Below, in pieces: positions 27,272-35,956 of a stretch of 64,000 nucleotides of DNA. The stretch spans positions 1-64,000 of the forward strand of contig JAIDCZ010000028.1 in NCBI GenBank assembly GCA_029055565.1, written 5' to 3'. The notes beneath the pieces were generated by a model. The model was not told where the DNA came from. It saw only the letters and a list, made by a program, of their open reading frames with translations, and ran no database searches. A program made the position numbers and the translations under genes. Numbering within the stretch: the stretch's first letter is position 1; each line of letters starts with the position of its first letter. The DNA is from Clostridiales bacterium (GTDB lineage: Bacteria > Bacillota > Clostridia > Christensenellales > Pumilibacteraceae).

Positions 27272-28171
27272 ATGAACGCGATAGAAATAAAAAATCTTAC
27301 TAAAAATTTCGGGCAAAAGCAAGCTATTAACGGTCTGAACATGACCGTGCCGCAAGGCGCAATCTACGGCTTTATCGGCGAAAACGGTTCGGGCAAGTCG
27401 ACTACGGAAAAGATTATTTGCGGGCTGATACTGCCGAGCGGCGGCGAGGTAAAGCTGTTTGGCAAGGACTACAAGGACGCTGACGTTCGCGCGAAAATAG
27501 GCGTGCTTATAGAACAACCGGGGTGCTTTCCCAATTACAGCGTGTGGAACAATATGATGCTGCAAGCGGCCAATCTCGGCATAGAAAACGCCGCGGAGGA
27601 AGTGCGCAAGGTGCTTAAGGTAGTGCACATGGAAGGCTCGGCAAGCAACAAGTACAAAAACTGCTCGCTGGGCATGAAACAGCGCATAGGCATAGCGTTT
27701 GCGCTGCTCGGCAAGCCGTCGTTGCTGATACTGGACGAGCCGATAAACGGCTTGGACGCCGACGGTATGCGCATTATGCGCGAGGTGCTTACGGACGTTA
27801 CCCAAAACTACGGTTGCACGGTGGTAATCTCGTCGCACATACTGGGCGAGCTGGAAAAGATAGCTACGCACTACGGAATAGTGCGCGGCGGCAAAATGAT
27901 AGCCGAAATGACCGCCGAGGAGCTGAACGCAAACTGCCGCACTTATATAGCGCTAAAAGTACAAAATACCGAATCGGCCAAAGCACAGCTGGGGCGCAAA
28001 TACCGGCGTATAGAAACGGACGAGGACGAGTACGTTCGCATATACGACGGCGTAACGGCCGAGGAGGTTGTGGACTACCTTTACGGCAACGGCATAGTGG
28101 TAACGGAAATCAAGACGAGAAAAATCGGCTTGGAGGAATATTACGTCGACTTAATGAAGGAGGGTAGATAG
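27272..28171 (+). CDS. ABC transporter ATP-binding protein, second pair
   Basis: This 299-residue ATPase is a tandem paralogue of the one at 25520. Walker A GENGSGKST, signature SLGMKQRIGIA and Walker B LLILDEPINGLD are unchanged, while the C-terminal about 80 residues have diverged most. GAGGTG precedes the ATG. The stop overlaps the region just before the second permease with no gap. The two ATPases may form homodimers with their own permeases, or a heterodimer. Confidence 0.88.
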   Translation: MNAIEIKNLTKNFGQKQAINGLNMTVPQGAIYGFIGENGSGKSTTEKIICGLILPSGGEVKLFGKDYKDADVRAKIGVLIEQPGCFPNYSVWNNMMLQAANLGIENAAEEVRKVLKVVHMEGSASNKYKNCSLGMKQRIGIAFALLGKPSLLILDEPINGLDADGMRIMREVLTDVTQNYGCTVVISSHILGELEKIATHYGIVRGGKMIAEMTAEELNANCRTYIALKVQNTESAKAQLGRKYRRIETDEDEYVRIYDGVTAEEVVDYLYGNGIVVTEIKTRKIGLEEYYVDLMKEGR

Positions 28172-28975
28172 ATGGAAGCTAAGTTTGAAAAATATACCTT
28201 TAAAAAGCGGCTGAAAACGATGCTTAAGGTAGACTTTAAAAGAATGTTCACAATGCCGCTGGTGTATATTTTGGCGGGCGTAAGCCTTGTAATGCCCATA
28301 CTCATTTTGGTAATGACCGGTATGATGGGCGGGGAACCCGACCCGACTATCGGCGCCCAAGCGGCGGCAACGTTCACCAACGTTTGGCAGGCTATAAGCT
28401 CGGTAAGCGGCGCGAGCGGCGGGGACGCGGCCATGGCAATGGATTTGACTACGATGTGCAACATGAACCTCATGTACTTTATGATTGCCGTGCTCGTATG
28501 CGTATTCACCGCCGCGGATTTTAAAAGCGGCTACGCCAAAAACTTGTTTACCGTGCGTTCCAAAAAGGTTGACTACGTTTTTTCCAAAACGCTCGTATGC
28601 TTCGTCGGCGGCGCGATAATGATGCTCACGTTCTTTATTGGCGCAATGATAGGCGGCGGCATTGCCGGACTTCAGTTCGCTATGGAAGGCTTTAACGTCG
28701 GCAATCTTATAGCATGCTTGTTTGCCAAGATATTCCTCGTTGCCGTGTTCGTCGCTATATTTCTTGCGTTTGCGGTGGTCGCAAAACAGCGCACTTGGCT
28801 TTCCATACTTCTTGCAATCGGCGTGGGCGCGTTTATGTTCATGATGATCCCCATGATGACCTCGCTCAACGCGACGTTCATTCACGTAATAATGACGCTT
28901 GCGGGCGGCGGCTTGTTTGCGGTAGGCCTCGGCGCTGTAAGCAATATTATTCTCAACAAGACGAGCCTCGTATAG
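28172..28975 (+). CDS. ABC-2 type permease, second pair
   Basis: The 267-residue permease has six predicted membrane segments. It starts directly after the ATPase stop, with AGGAGG 10 bases upstream. It shares the N-terminal amphipathic stretch and the loop sequence TAADFKSGYAKNLFT (compare GHDYKSGYVKQLFT) with the first permease. A weak hairpin ending in TTTTT (about 28992-29010) may stop the operon. Confidence 0.8.
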   Translation: MEAKFEKYTFKKRLKTMLKVDFKRMFTMPLVYILAGVSLVMPILILVMTGMMGGEPDPTIGAQAAATFTNVWQAISSVSGASGGDAAMAMDLTTMCNMNLMYFMIAVLVCVFTAADFKSGYAKNLFTVRSKKVDYVFSKTLVCFVGGAIMMLTFFIGAMIGGGIAGLQFAMEGFNVGNLIACLFAKIFLVAVFVAIFLAFAVVAKQRTWLSILLAIGVGAFMFMMIPMMTSLNATFIHVIMTLAGGGLFAVGLGAVSNIILNKTSLV

Positions 28976-29096
28976 GCTTGAACCACTAAATTCCTATAAT
29001 TAGGTTTTTGCAAAATAATCATAACGGCATTATTTTCGTCATATTGATAATCGTAAAGCAAATACGCCGCTTCGGCGGTGCTGAAAGGAGATTGAT

Positions 29097-30560
29097 ATGC
29101 GAAAAAAACTCATTGCCGTAATAGCGGTTGCGGCGCTGTCGCTGCCGCTTTTTGCTTGCTCGTCGGGCGAGAAAACCGAGCTTAGCAAGTACACGATTGA
29201 CGCGACGCTTTCCGCCGATAATATTCTTACCGCGACGGTAACTTGCGACTACGTAAACAACAACGACGTGCCGCTTAAGGAGTTGTGGTTCCACTTGTAT
29301 CCCAACGCGTACCGCGACGGAGCAAAGTACAGTCCGGTAGCCGCCAATCGCGTTACTGAAGCTTACCCGAGCGGAAAAAGCTACAGCGTAATGAAAATAG
29401 ACGGCGTATCAGTCAAGGGCAAGGCCAAGGAGGTTACGGTGTCGGGCGAGGACGAAAATATCCTCGTCGTGCCGCTGGGCGATACGCTCGACCCGACTGA
29501 GAAGACTTCCGTAACGATAGAATATTCGGTTAAACTGCCCAAGGTTAAGCACAGATTCGGCTACACCGACAAGTCGGTCAACCTTGGCAATTTTTACCCG
29601 ATTGCGTGCATGTACCGCGACGGCGCGTTCGTTGCCGATCCGTACTACTCGACGGGCGATCCGTTTTTCAGCGAGTGCGCCGATTATTCGGTAACGCTCA
29701 CCGTGCCAGACAAGTATGAGTGCGCCGCTACCGGCGAGATTACCGGCAAGACCGAATCCGAAAACGCCGTTACCTACGAGATAGGCGCAAAAAAGGTTAG
29801 GGACTTTGCGGCGGTGCTCGGCGAGTATCAAAAAATGAGCGGGCTCAGCGGCTCGACCATAGTCAATTACCTTTACTATTCGGATAGCGAACCGGAAAAG
29901 TCACTAAACGCGGCAATAGATTCGGTGCGCATATTCGGCGAAAAGTTCGGCGCGTATCCGTACAAGGAATACACCGTGGTGCAGACCGGATTTTTGCAAG
30001 GCGGCATGGAATATCCGATGCTTTCCATGATTTCCGACGCGTACAGCGGCGACAGCAAGCTGGATATAATAGTGCACGAAACGGCGCACCAGTGGTGGTA
30101 CGGCACGGTAGGCAACGACGAGGTTAAGTATTCTTGGCTGGACGAGGCTATGGCCGAGTATTCGACTATGATGTTCTACGAATACGCGGAAGGTTATAAG
30201 TACACATTCGACGCCAAACGCGCCGATGCGCTGGCCGCGTACATTCTGTACTGCGAAACGTACAAAAACAACGGCCGCGACGATACGTCTATGACGCGTG
30301 CGGCCAACGAGTACGCCAGCGAAACGGAATATACCTATATGATTTACGTCAAGGGCGCGTTAATGCTGGACGATATACGCAACACTGTCGGCACCGATAA
30401 GTTTATGGCCGGATTAAAGAAGTATTACGCCGACAACAAGTTTGGCATAGCCGAGCCGCAAGACCTTATGGGCGCGATGGAAAAGGCGTCCAAGCGCCAG
30501 CTTAAGCCTCTGTTCGAGTCGTGGCTGGACGGTAACGTTCAGTTGTATTCCAACCACTAA
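29097..30560 (+). CDS. M1-family metallopeptidase lipoprotein
   Basis: The 487-residue protein has a lipoprotein signal with lipobox SLPLFAC (Cys21). The M1 features are the exopeptidase-like GGMEYPML near residue 302, the zinc site HETAHQWWYG near 327 and its third ligand in DEAMAEY 19 residues on. The C-terminal helical domain is short, so it is a compact member, probably acting on peptides outside the membrane. CTGAAAGGAG precedes the ATG, next to a small CCGC-GCGG hairpin. It has no obvious link to the ABC operon. Confidence 0.88.
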   Translation: MRKKLIAVIAVAALSLPLFACSSGEKTELSKYTIDATLSADNILTATVTCDYVNNNDVPLKELWFHLYPNAYRDGAKYSPVAANRVTEAYPSGKSYSVMKIDGVSVKGKAKEVTVSGEDENILVVPLGDTLDPTEKTSVTIEYSVKLPKVKHRFGYTDKSVNLGNFYPIACMYRDGAFVADPYYSTGDPFFSECADYSVTLTVPDKYECAATGEITGKTESENAVTYEIGAKKVRDFAAVLGEYQKMSGLSGSTIVNYLYYSDSEPEKSLNAAIDSVRIFGEKFGAYPYKEYTVVQTGFLQGGMEYPMLSMISDAYSGDSKLDIIVHETAHQWWYGTVGNDEVKYSWLDEAMAEYSTMMFYEYAEGYKYTFDAKRADALAAYILYCETYKNNGRDDTSMTRAANEYASETEYTYMIYVKGALMLDDIRNTVGTDKFMAGLKKYYADNKFGIAEPQDLMGAMEKASKRQLKPLFESWLDGNVQLYSNH

Positions 30561-30571
30561 TCGGTCTAAAC

Positions 30572-30629
30572 AGTGCATAAGTATGCGATTTTATGCACTT
30601 ATGCACATAGTTATGCACATTGTGGATAA
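30572..30629. promoter_or_regulatory. Cluster of five DnaA-box-like sequences
   Basis: Within 58 bp lie TTATGCACT (complement at 30572-30580), TTATGCACT (30591-30599), TTATGCACA (30599-30607), TTATGCACA (30611-30619) and a perfect TTATCCACA on the minus strand (30621-30629). The DnaA box consensus is TTATNCACA. The first two boxes also form an inverted repeat. The cluster lies between the M1 peptidase and cwlD. dnaA, dnaN or other genes usual at oriC are not present. Confidence 0.6.
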
Positions 30630-30698
30630 GTAAAATGTAGAAAAGTGCGGAAAAACGTAGATTGGTAAAAAAGACGTTTTGGGAGGTACTGCGGCGGC

Positions 30699-31391
30699 AT
30701 GGCGTTCGTAACGATAAAAAGGAAAACTATAATTGCCGTACTGTCGGTTATATTGGCGCTGATTGCCGCCGTCACCACAGCGGCTACCGTAATAGCTTCC
30801 GCCAAGCCGACCAACGGCATGACCATAGTAATAGACGCGGGGCATGGCGGCGCCGACGGCGGCGTTACCGGCATTACTACCGGCACCAAGGAGAGCGACG
30901 TAAACTTATCCATATCCAAGTACCTTGCCAAGTATTTGCAAAACGACGGCTATACCGTAGTGCTTACGCGCAGTGATTCGGCGGCGGTGAGCGGCGGACT
31001 TAAGTACAGCAAGCGCGAGGACATGAGCGCGCGCAAAAAGATACTTACGGAAGCCAAGCCTGACTTGGTTATAAGCGTGCATTGCAATTCCTATCCGGTA
31101 TCGTCCGTCAAGGGTGCGCAAGCTTTTTTTGCCTCGGCTGCGGGCGAGCGGTTCGCCAACGTCGTTCAAAACTACTTTAACGACGTGCTTAACGATCGCG
31201 CGCGCCAAGCGGCGGTGGGCGACTACTATATACTTAATTGCAGTGAGTATCCGTCCATACTGTGCGAGTGCGGGTTTTTGTCCAACGCGCAAGAGGAAGG
31301 CAAGCTGATTACCGCAAGCTACCAGCAAAAAGTAGCGTATACCATATATTCGGCGGTAAGCTCTGTGCTTAACGAAAACGCCAACGGCTGA
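30699..31391 (+). CDS. cwlD: N-acetylmuramoyl-L-alanine amidase, CwlD-like
   Basis: CwlD removes the peptide from muramic acid so that the spore cortex gains muramic-delta-lactam. The protein has 230 residues with an N-terminal membrane anchor (about residues 9-33). The Amidase_3 fold shows zinc ligands in DAGHGGADGG (about 48), Glu in GTKESDVNLS and His in SVHCNS (about 128), with catalytic Glu in CECGFLSN near 190. A single catalytic domain plus anchor matches CwlD. A vegetative amidase is possible. GGGAGG lies 14 bases before the ATG. Confidence 0.82.
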   Translation: MAFVTIKRKTIIAVLSVILALIAAVTTAATVIASAKPTNGMTIVIDAGHGGADGGVTGITTGTKESDVNLSISKYLAKYLQNDGYTVVLTRSDSAAVSGGLKYSKREDMSARKKILTEAKPDLVISVHCNSYPVSSVKGAQAFFASAAGERFANVVQNYFNDVLNDRARQAAVGDYYILNCSEYPSILCECGFLSNAQEEGKLITASYQQKVAYTIYSAVSSVLNENANG

Positions 31392-31400
31392 CGTAAACCA

Positions 31401-31426
31401 AAGTCGAGGATTAGTCCTCGACTTTT
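31401..31426 (+). terminator. Terminator after cwlD
   Basis: A perfect 10-bp stem, AAGTCGAGGA with TCCTCGACTT, a TTAG loop, then a short T tract (TTTTCG). Confidence 0.75.
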
Positions 31427-31452
31427 CGATTGTGATAAATTTACAAAAACAC

Positions 31453-31481
31453 TTGCAATCGTGCACGAGCTATGGTACACT
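31453..31481 (+). promoter_or_regulatory. Promoter of the lemA operon
   Basis: TTGCAA (31453-31458), 17 bp and TACACT (31476-31481), about 35 bases before the lemA ATG. Confidence 0.55.
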
Positions 31482-31515
31482 TATACAGTAAGTTTTGTAT
31501 TATGGAGGAAAAATA

Positions 31516-32136
31516 ATGCAATTATTATCTTTGTCGGGTGCTGTAATAGGCGGCATAGTCGGCGGCGCGGTCGCGCTTATCATCGTTATTTGCGTCATAT
31601 GGTATATTACGACGCACAACTCGCTTATAGGGCTTAAAAACGATGTAGAGGAATCGTTTTCTGCTATGGACGTACAAATGAAAAAACGTTACGACCTTAT
31701 TCCCAATCTCGTGGAAACGTGCAAGGGTTACGCTAAGCATGAGTCGGAAACCTTTACCCGAGTTACCGAGGCGCGCAATGCGGCTATAGCCGCCCGCAAC
31801 AGCGGCGGTTCGTCCGCGGCGAGCGGTGTGGACAGAATTTCTGCCGAGCGCGAGCTTTCCTCGTCGCTCCGCACGCTGTTAAACTTCGTGCAAGAACAAT
31901 ATCCTCAGCTCAAGGCGGACAGTCAGTTCAACAATTTGTCCCGCCAGCTTGAGCAAGTGGAGGAGGAGATTGCGCGTAGCCGTAAGTACTACAACGCCAA
32001 AATCAAGATTTTCAACAACAAGATAGAAAAGTTTCCGTCCAGCATAGTCGCTAACAAAATGAAGCTGGAACGTAGACCGTTTTTTGAAATCGAGGACGCT
32101 TCGGAGCGCGTAGCACCCAAGGTAAAGTTTGACTAA
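31516..32136 (+). CDS. lemA: LemA family protein
   Basis: The 206-residue protein has an N-terminal membrane segment (about 9-32) followed by a helical domain. The family signature is plain: NDVEESFSAMDVQMKKRYDL and LIPNLVETCKGYAKHE near residues 50-75, with AARN and ARKYYNAKIK towards the end. The role of LemA is poorly understood. It often sits beside DUF2207 or TPM proteins, as here. The ATG at 31516 follows GGAGGA at good spacing; an upstream TTG in frame is not supported. Confidence 0.88.
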   Translation: MQLLSLSGAVIGGIVGGAVALIIVICVIWYITTHNSLIGLKNDVEESFSAMDVQMKKRYDLIPNLVETCKGYAKHESETFTRVTEARNAAIAARNSGGSSAASGVDRISAERELSSSLRTLLNFVQEQYPQLKADSQFNNLSRQLEQVEEEIARSRKYYNAKIKIFNNKIEKFPSSIVANKMKLERRPFFEIEDASERVAPKVKFD

Positions 32137-32138
32137 AT

Positions 32139-34070
32139 ATGGCTTCACAAAAAAAGTTGACCGCCGTTTTCGGAGTTCTTTTCGCTACGGCGGTAATGTT
32201 TTTTATAGGAATATTCGCTTTTGCTTCGTTATACGGCGACGATGTAACGACTACGCAAACGATTGATACCGCGTTTTCCGTAGAGGAAATGCGCGTTGAC
32301 GTCGATTGGAATAACGATCGGTCTTGCAAAATCAAGCAGTATATAGACGTGGAGTTTTCCATGTCGCGCCACGGCATTATAGTCGATATACCGGTCAATT
32401 CCGGCGAGCGCGTGCGCAATATAAAAGTGAGCGCAAGAAATCAATACAACGGCGTGCGTTACCAAGTGGAGCATTCCGCGGGCAACCGCTTAGTCAGCGT
32501 TAGGCTGGGCGACTCCAACGTATACATGAATAGTGGAGAACATCTGTTTTGCACTATCGAATACGACTACCTTACGCCCGAGCATCCCGAAAACAAAAAC
32601 GCGTTGGATATAAACCCCATAGGCTACGGCTGGCCGTGTTATATACACAACGCGACGGTTACCGTCAATTTTCCGACGGCAGTCCAAAACGGCGACGTGT
32701 CCGTGTGGGTTAGCGGTAATGAAAAACCGACCCTACTCGACAACGACGGCAAAACGATTATAGTGGAGGCCGATTCGTTGGACCCTTTCCACGGCGTGCG
32801 CGTAAAGGCGATTATGCCTAACGGCGCGTTAAAGAGCGGTAGCTTCGAGGGCGTTATTACCGTAGTGGTCGGCGCGGTGCTTTTGGTCGTGGTCGTATTG
32901 CTTATGGTGTTCGTTGGCAAGGACAAGGCGCTTACGCCGGTAGTCAGCTTTTACCCGCCGCAGACCGACGGCAAAGACGGCCGCAAGCGGCGCATGCTGC
33001 CGGTGCAGTTGGGCAAGATAATCGACGGCACATGTTCGGCGTCCGACGTGACGTCGCTGATATTCTACTGGGCGAGCGAGGGGTATATATCCATAGAGGA
33101 AAAGGACGAAAACACCTATATAACCAAGCTTAACGAAATAGATCCGGTTACCGAATACGAGCGCGTTTTGTTTACCGAAATGTTTAAAAAGGCAAAGCGC
33201 AACAAAAAGACGGGCGAGATACGCGTAAGTATAGAAAGCTTGTCCGGCTCGTTTGCCGACAAAATAAACGCCGTCAAGACCGGCGTAAACAACGAGTACC
33301 GAGGCAAGTTTTACAGCTCCGGCTTTACCGTACTGTCAGTGGCCGTAATGGTCGTTACGGCGCTGTTTGCCGTGCTCGGCTCGGTGCTTTGCACTCTACG
33401 CATTGCAAGCGGATTTTTCAACCTTATCGGCGTGGTTACGCTGGTGCCCGTAGTTGTTGCCGGCGTGCTCGGCTCAATGCTGGTGCGCAATTACTTTAAG
33501 CTGAGCGACAATCTGCGCAAAACGTTTTTGGCGCTGTATCTTATGGCGGTGATAGTCGTGTCGATAGCCGTTATGCTGGCCGTCCCCACCGACGCTATGG
33601 TGTGGACTGAAAAGGCGATATTTGCCGTTTGCATAGGCGCAAGCGCGGCGCTGGCGCCATTCCTTACTCGGCGCACCGATAGTTATACCGAACAGTTAAA
33701 CGAGATTATAGGCTTCCGCAACTTCCTACGCGACGCAGAAAAAGAGCAGTTGGAAATGATGTTGCAAGAGGACCCGCAATACTACTACGATATTTTGCCG
33801 TACGCCAACGTGCTCGGCGTGTCTAAGATTTGGCAAGACAAATTCCAAGGCCTAAGCATAGAACCGCCTACGTACTATCACGGCAGTTCAAGGACGTCGA
33901 TATTCGATTTGTACGTATTGTCGCGCTTGTCCAATTCCATGGCCTCGTCGTTGTCGTACACGCCGCCCAAGGCGAGTAGCGGCAGCTTTTCGGGCGGCTC
34001 GTTCGGCGGCGGCAGTAGCGGTGGCGGTTCGTTCGGCGGATTCGGCGGCGGCGGTGGTCGCAGCTGGTAG
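32139..34070 (+). CDS. DUF2207-type membrane protein
   Basis: The 643-residue protein begins with a membrane segment (about 8-30). An extracytoplasmic beta-rich domain (about 40-235) is typical of DUF2207, with the pattern FSMSRHGIIVDIPV. Another membrane segment (about 245-265) leads to a cytoplasmic part, and a later hydrophobic block (about 395-500) contains four segments. The end is a Gly/Ser tail built on SFGGGSSGGGSFGG, a family habit. It follows lemA by 2 bases, and the two are commonly paired. Function is unknown beyond an envelope location. Confidence 0.82.
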   Translation: MASQKKLTAVFGVLFATAVMFFIGIFAFASLYGDDVTTTQTIDTAFSVEEMRVDVDWNNDRSCKIKQYIDVEFSMSRHGIIVDIPVNSGERVRNIKVSARNQYNGVRYQVEHSAGNRLVSVRLGDSNVYMNSGEHLFCTIEYDYLTPEHPENKNALDINPIGYGWPCYIHNATVTVNFPTAVQNGDVSVWVSGNEKPTLLDNDGKTIIVEADSLDPFHGVRVKAIMPNGALKSGSFEGVITVVVGAVLLVVVVLLMVFVGKDKALTPVVSFYPPQTDGKDGRKRRMLPVQLGKIIDGTCSASDVTSLIFYWASEGYISIEEKDENTYITKLNEIDPVTEYERVLFTEMFKKAKRNKKTGEIRVSIESLSGSFADKINAVKTGVNNEYRGKFYSSGFTVLSVAVMVVTALFAVLGSVLCTLRIASGFFNLIGVVTLVPVVVAGVLGSMLVRNYFKLSDNLRKTFLALYLMAVIVVSIAVMLAVPTDAMVWTEKAIFAVCIGASAALAPFLTRRTDSYTEQLNEIIGFRNFLRDAEKEQLEMMLQEDPQYYYDILPYANVLGVSKIWQDKFQGLSIEPPTYYHGSSRTSIFDLYVLSRLSNSMASSLSYTPPKASSGSFSGGSFGGGSSGGGSFGGFGGGGGRSW

Positions 34071-34160
34071 CGCGGTGCGTACGAGCGCAATAAATACGGC
34101 CGTATGCGGCTTAATACCCGCCTAAATACACAAGCTTAAATCATGCGAGGAGTGCGCAGT

Positions 34161-35162
34161 ATGACAACTAATTTACTATACGGTAAGGATATTCGTAGCG
34201 ATATTGACGTAGCGTTGTCGCTGTGCGCAATGGTCGTTACGGATGACAACGTGGCACGGTTGTATCCCGAGCTTACGAAAAACGCGTTCGTCATACCGGC
34301 CGGCGAAAAGAATAAAAATCAGCAAACGCTGTTTGTGCTGTTGACCGAAATGAACGCGCGCGGCCTTAAGCGCGACGATAAGATTGCGGCGCTCGGCGGC
34401 GGCGTGGTAGGAGATATAGTGGGACTTGCGGCGTCGCTGTATATGCGCGGTATAGCGTGGACGTGCATACCTACGACTTTGCTTGCAATGGTAGATTCGT
34501 CCATGGGCGGCAAAACGGCCATAGACTTTTTGGACGTAAAAAATCTTATAGGTGCGTTCTATCCGCCCGAGCGCGTCATTATATCCTATCATTTTTTGGA
34601 AACTCTGTACGAGGAGGACTGGCTGTGCGGTTACGGCGAGATTATTAAAACGTGCTTGCTTACCGAAAAGTCGTTCGACTTGCTGACGGAAAATCTCGAC
34701 CGCATTGCGGAATACGACCGCGACGCCGTGTACGAGCTGATAGAAAAGTGTATCGAAATTAAGCAAGCCGTAGTCAAGGCCGACCCTAAGGAAAAGTGCT
34801 TGCGCAAAATCCTAAACGTGGGTCACACAGTAGGCCACGCGCTTGAGTCTGCGGACGGATACAAGTCCACGCACGGCGAGTACGTGCTTAAGGGTATAAT
34901 GACGGAATGCGCAATGTGCAAGGATATAGTGGACGAGGATTTTTACGATAACATAATATCCATATGTAGGCGGTTCGTCACGCCGCCGCGCACTTCGGCA
35001 AACAACGTAAAGCAACGCGCGTTCCAAGACAAAAAGAACTACGGCGAAATGATCACGGTTATGCTACCCGCCGCGGCCGGCGAAATTTTGCACGTGCGCA
35101 TTGCGCAAGACGATTTTGCCGAGCGGTACGACAAGGCGATAAAGGAACTGAAAAGGGTATGA
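34161..35162 (+). CDS. aroB: 3-dehydroquinate synthase
   Basis: AroB makes 3-dehydroquinate from DAHP, the second step of the shikimate pathway. The protein has 333 residues. NAD-binding GGGVVGDIVGLAASLYM is near residue 83, TTLLAMVDSSMGGKTAID near 112, and zinc ligands include the His in NVGHTVGHALE. AGGAG lies 8 bases before the ATG at 34161, preferred over the earlier ATG at 34143. The stop overlaps the HAD gene (ATGA). No other aro genes are in the window. Confidence 0.92.
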   Translation: MTTNLLYGKDIRSDIDVALSLCAMVVTDDNVARLYPELTKNAFVIPAGEKNKNQQTLFVLLTEMNARGLKRDDKIAALGGGVVGDIVGLAASLYMRGIAWTCIPTTLLAMVDSSMGGKTAIDFLDVKNLIGAFYPPERVIISYHFLETLYEEDWLCGYGEIIKTCLLTEKSFDLLTENLDRIAEYDRDAVYELIEKCIEIKQAVVKADPKEKCLRKILNVGHTVGHALESADGYKSTHGEYVLKGIMTECAMCKDIVDEDFYDNIISICRRFVTPPRTSANNVKQRAFQDKKNYGEMITVMLPAAAGEILHVRIAQDDFAERYDKAIKELKRV

Positions 35163-35854
35163 GCGTTAGCACCGTACAACGCAATAAATACGATATACTG
35201 CTGTGCGACGCCGACGATACCGTGTTGGATTTTCAGCGAGCAATGCACACGTCCATTATTGGCGCGGCGCATAGCTGTGGAATAAAAGCGGACGACGAAA
35301 GAGTGGTAAAGGAGTTTGGCGAGGCCTCGCATATAGTTTGGCGTAGGCTGGAGGACAAGCAGATAGAACGTTGCGACTTGGATAGGCTTAGGTTTACTAT
35401 GCTGCAAGAGCGGCTTGGCGAGAGCTTTGACGCGATTGATATGAGCAAAAGGTTTTTGGCCAACCTACAGCAAACGCGGTTTTTGCTCGACGGCGCTACC
35501 GACTTTTTGTCGGCCGTACGCGAGCGCGGCGTAAAGGTTTATATAGTTACCAACGGTCTTGCCGTAGTTGCGCACGAGCGGCTCAAGGCGTTGGACGGAT
35601 ATATAGACGGCGCGTTTATTTCCGAGGAAGTGGGGTATAATAAGCCCGACCTACGGCTGTTCGATTGCGTGCTGACCAAGCTTGGCATTGCCGATAGGAG
35701 CAAAACGCTTATGCTCGGCGACAGCGTAAACTCGGATATTCGCGGCGGTATTAACGCCGGCATAGACACTTGCTTATTCGACCCGAGCGGCAACAAACAG
35801 AGCGACGCAACGTACGTCGCGCACACGTTCGACGAGGTATTGAAAATACTGTAA
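35159..35854 (+). CDS. HAD hydrolase, YjjG-like nucleotidase
   Basis: The 231-residue protein is a haloacid dehalogenase-type phosphatase. Motif I reads CDADDTVLDF (about 16-25), close to the YjjG/YfnB pattern, motif II is VTNGL, and the Lys and Asp of motifs III and IV are in NKPDLRLF and MLGDSVNSDI. Relatives dephosphorylate pyrimidine nucleotides, often non-canonical ones. The start overlaps the aroB stop by 4 bases, so translation is coupled. Confidence 0.82.
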   Translation: MSVSTVQRNKYDILLCDADDTVLDFQRAMHTSIIGAAHSCGIKADDERVVKEFGEASHIVWRRLEDKQIERCDLDRLRFTMLQERLGESFDAIDMSKRFLANLQQTRFLLDGATDFLSAVRERGVKVYIVTNGLAVVAHERLKALDGYIDGAFISEEVGYNKPDLRLFDCVLTKLGIADRSKTLMLGDSVNSDIRGGINAGIDTCLFDPSGNKQSDATYVAHTFDEVLKIL

Positions 35855-35898
35855 AGCGGTCTATTCTTGCCAAAAAGCTCGATTTTGCGCTAAATCAT

Positions 35899-35927
35899 TT
35901 GTCAAATACGACAAAAAGTTATATAAT
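35899..35927 (+). promoter_or_regulatory. Promoter of the phosphohexomutase gene
   Basis: TTGTCA (35899-35904), 17 bp, TATAAT (35922-35927). About 30 bases of leader with ACGGAGG follow. Confidence 0.75.
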
Positions 35928-35956
35928 ATTATCGTAACATGCGTTACGGAGGTGGT

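Noticed and set aside
30572..30629. Calling this region the chromosome origin
   Set aside because: No dnaA, dnaN, rpmH or gidA nearby; only the boxes are present.
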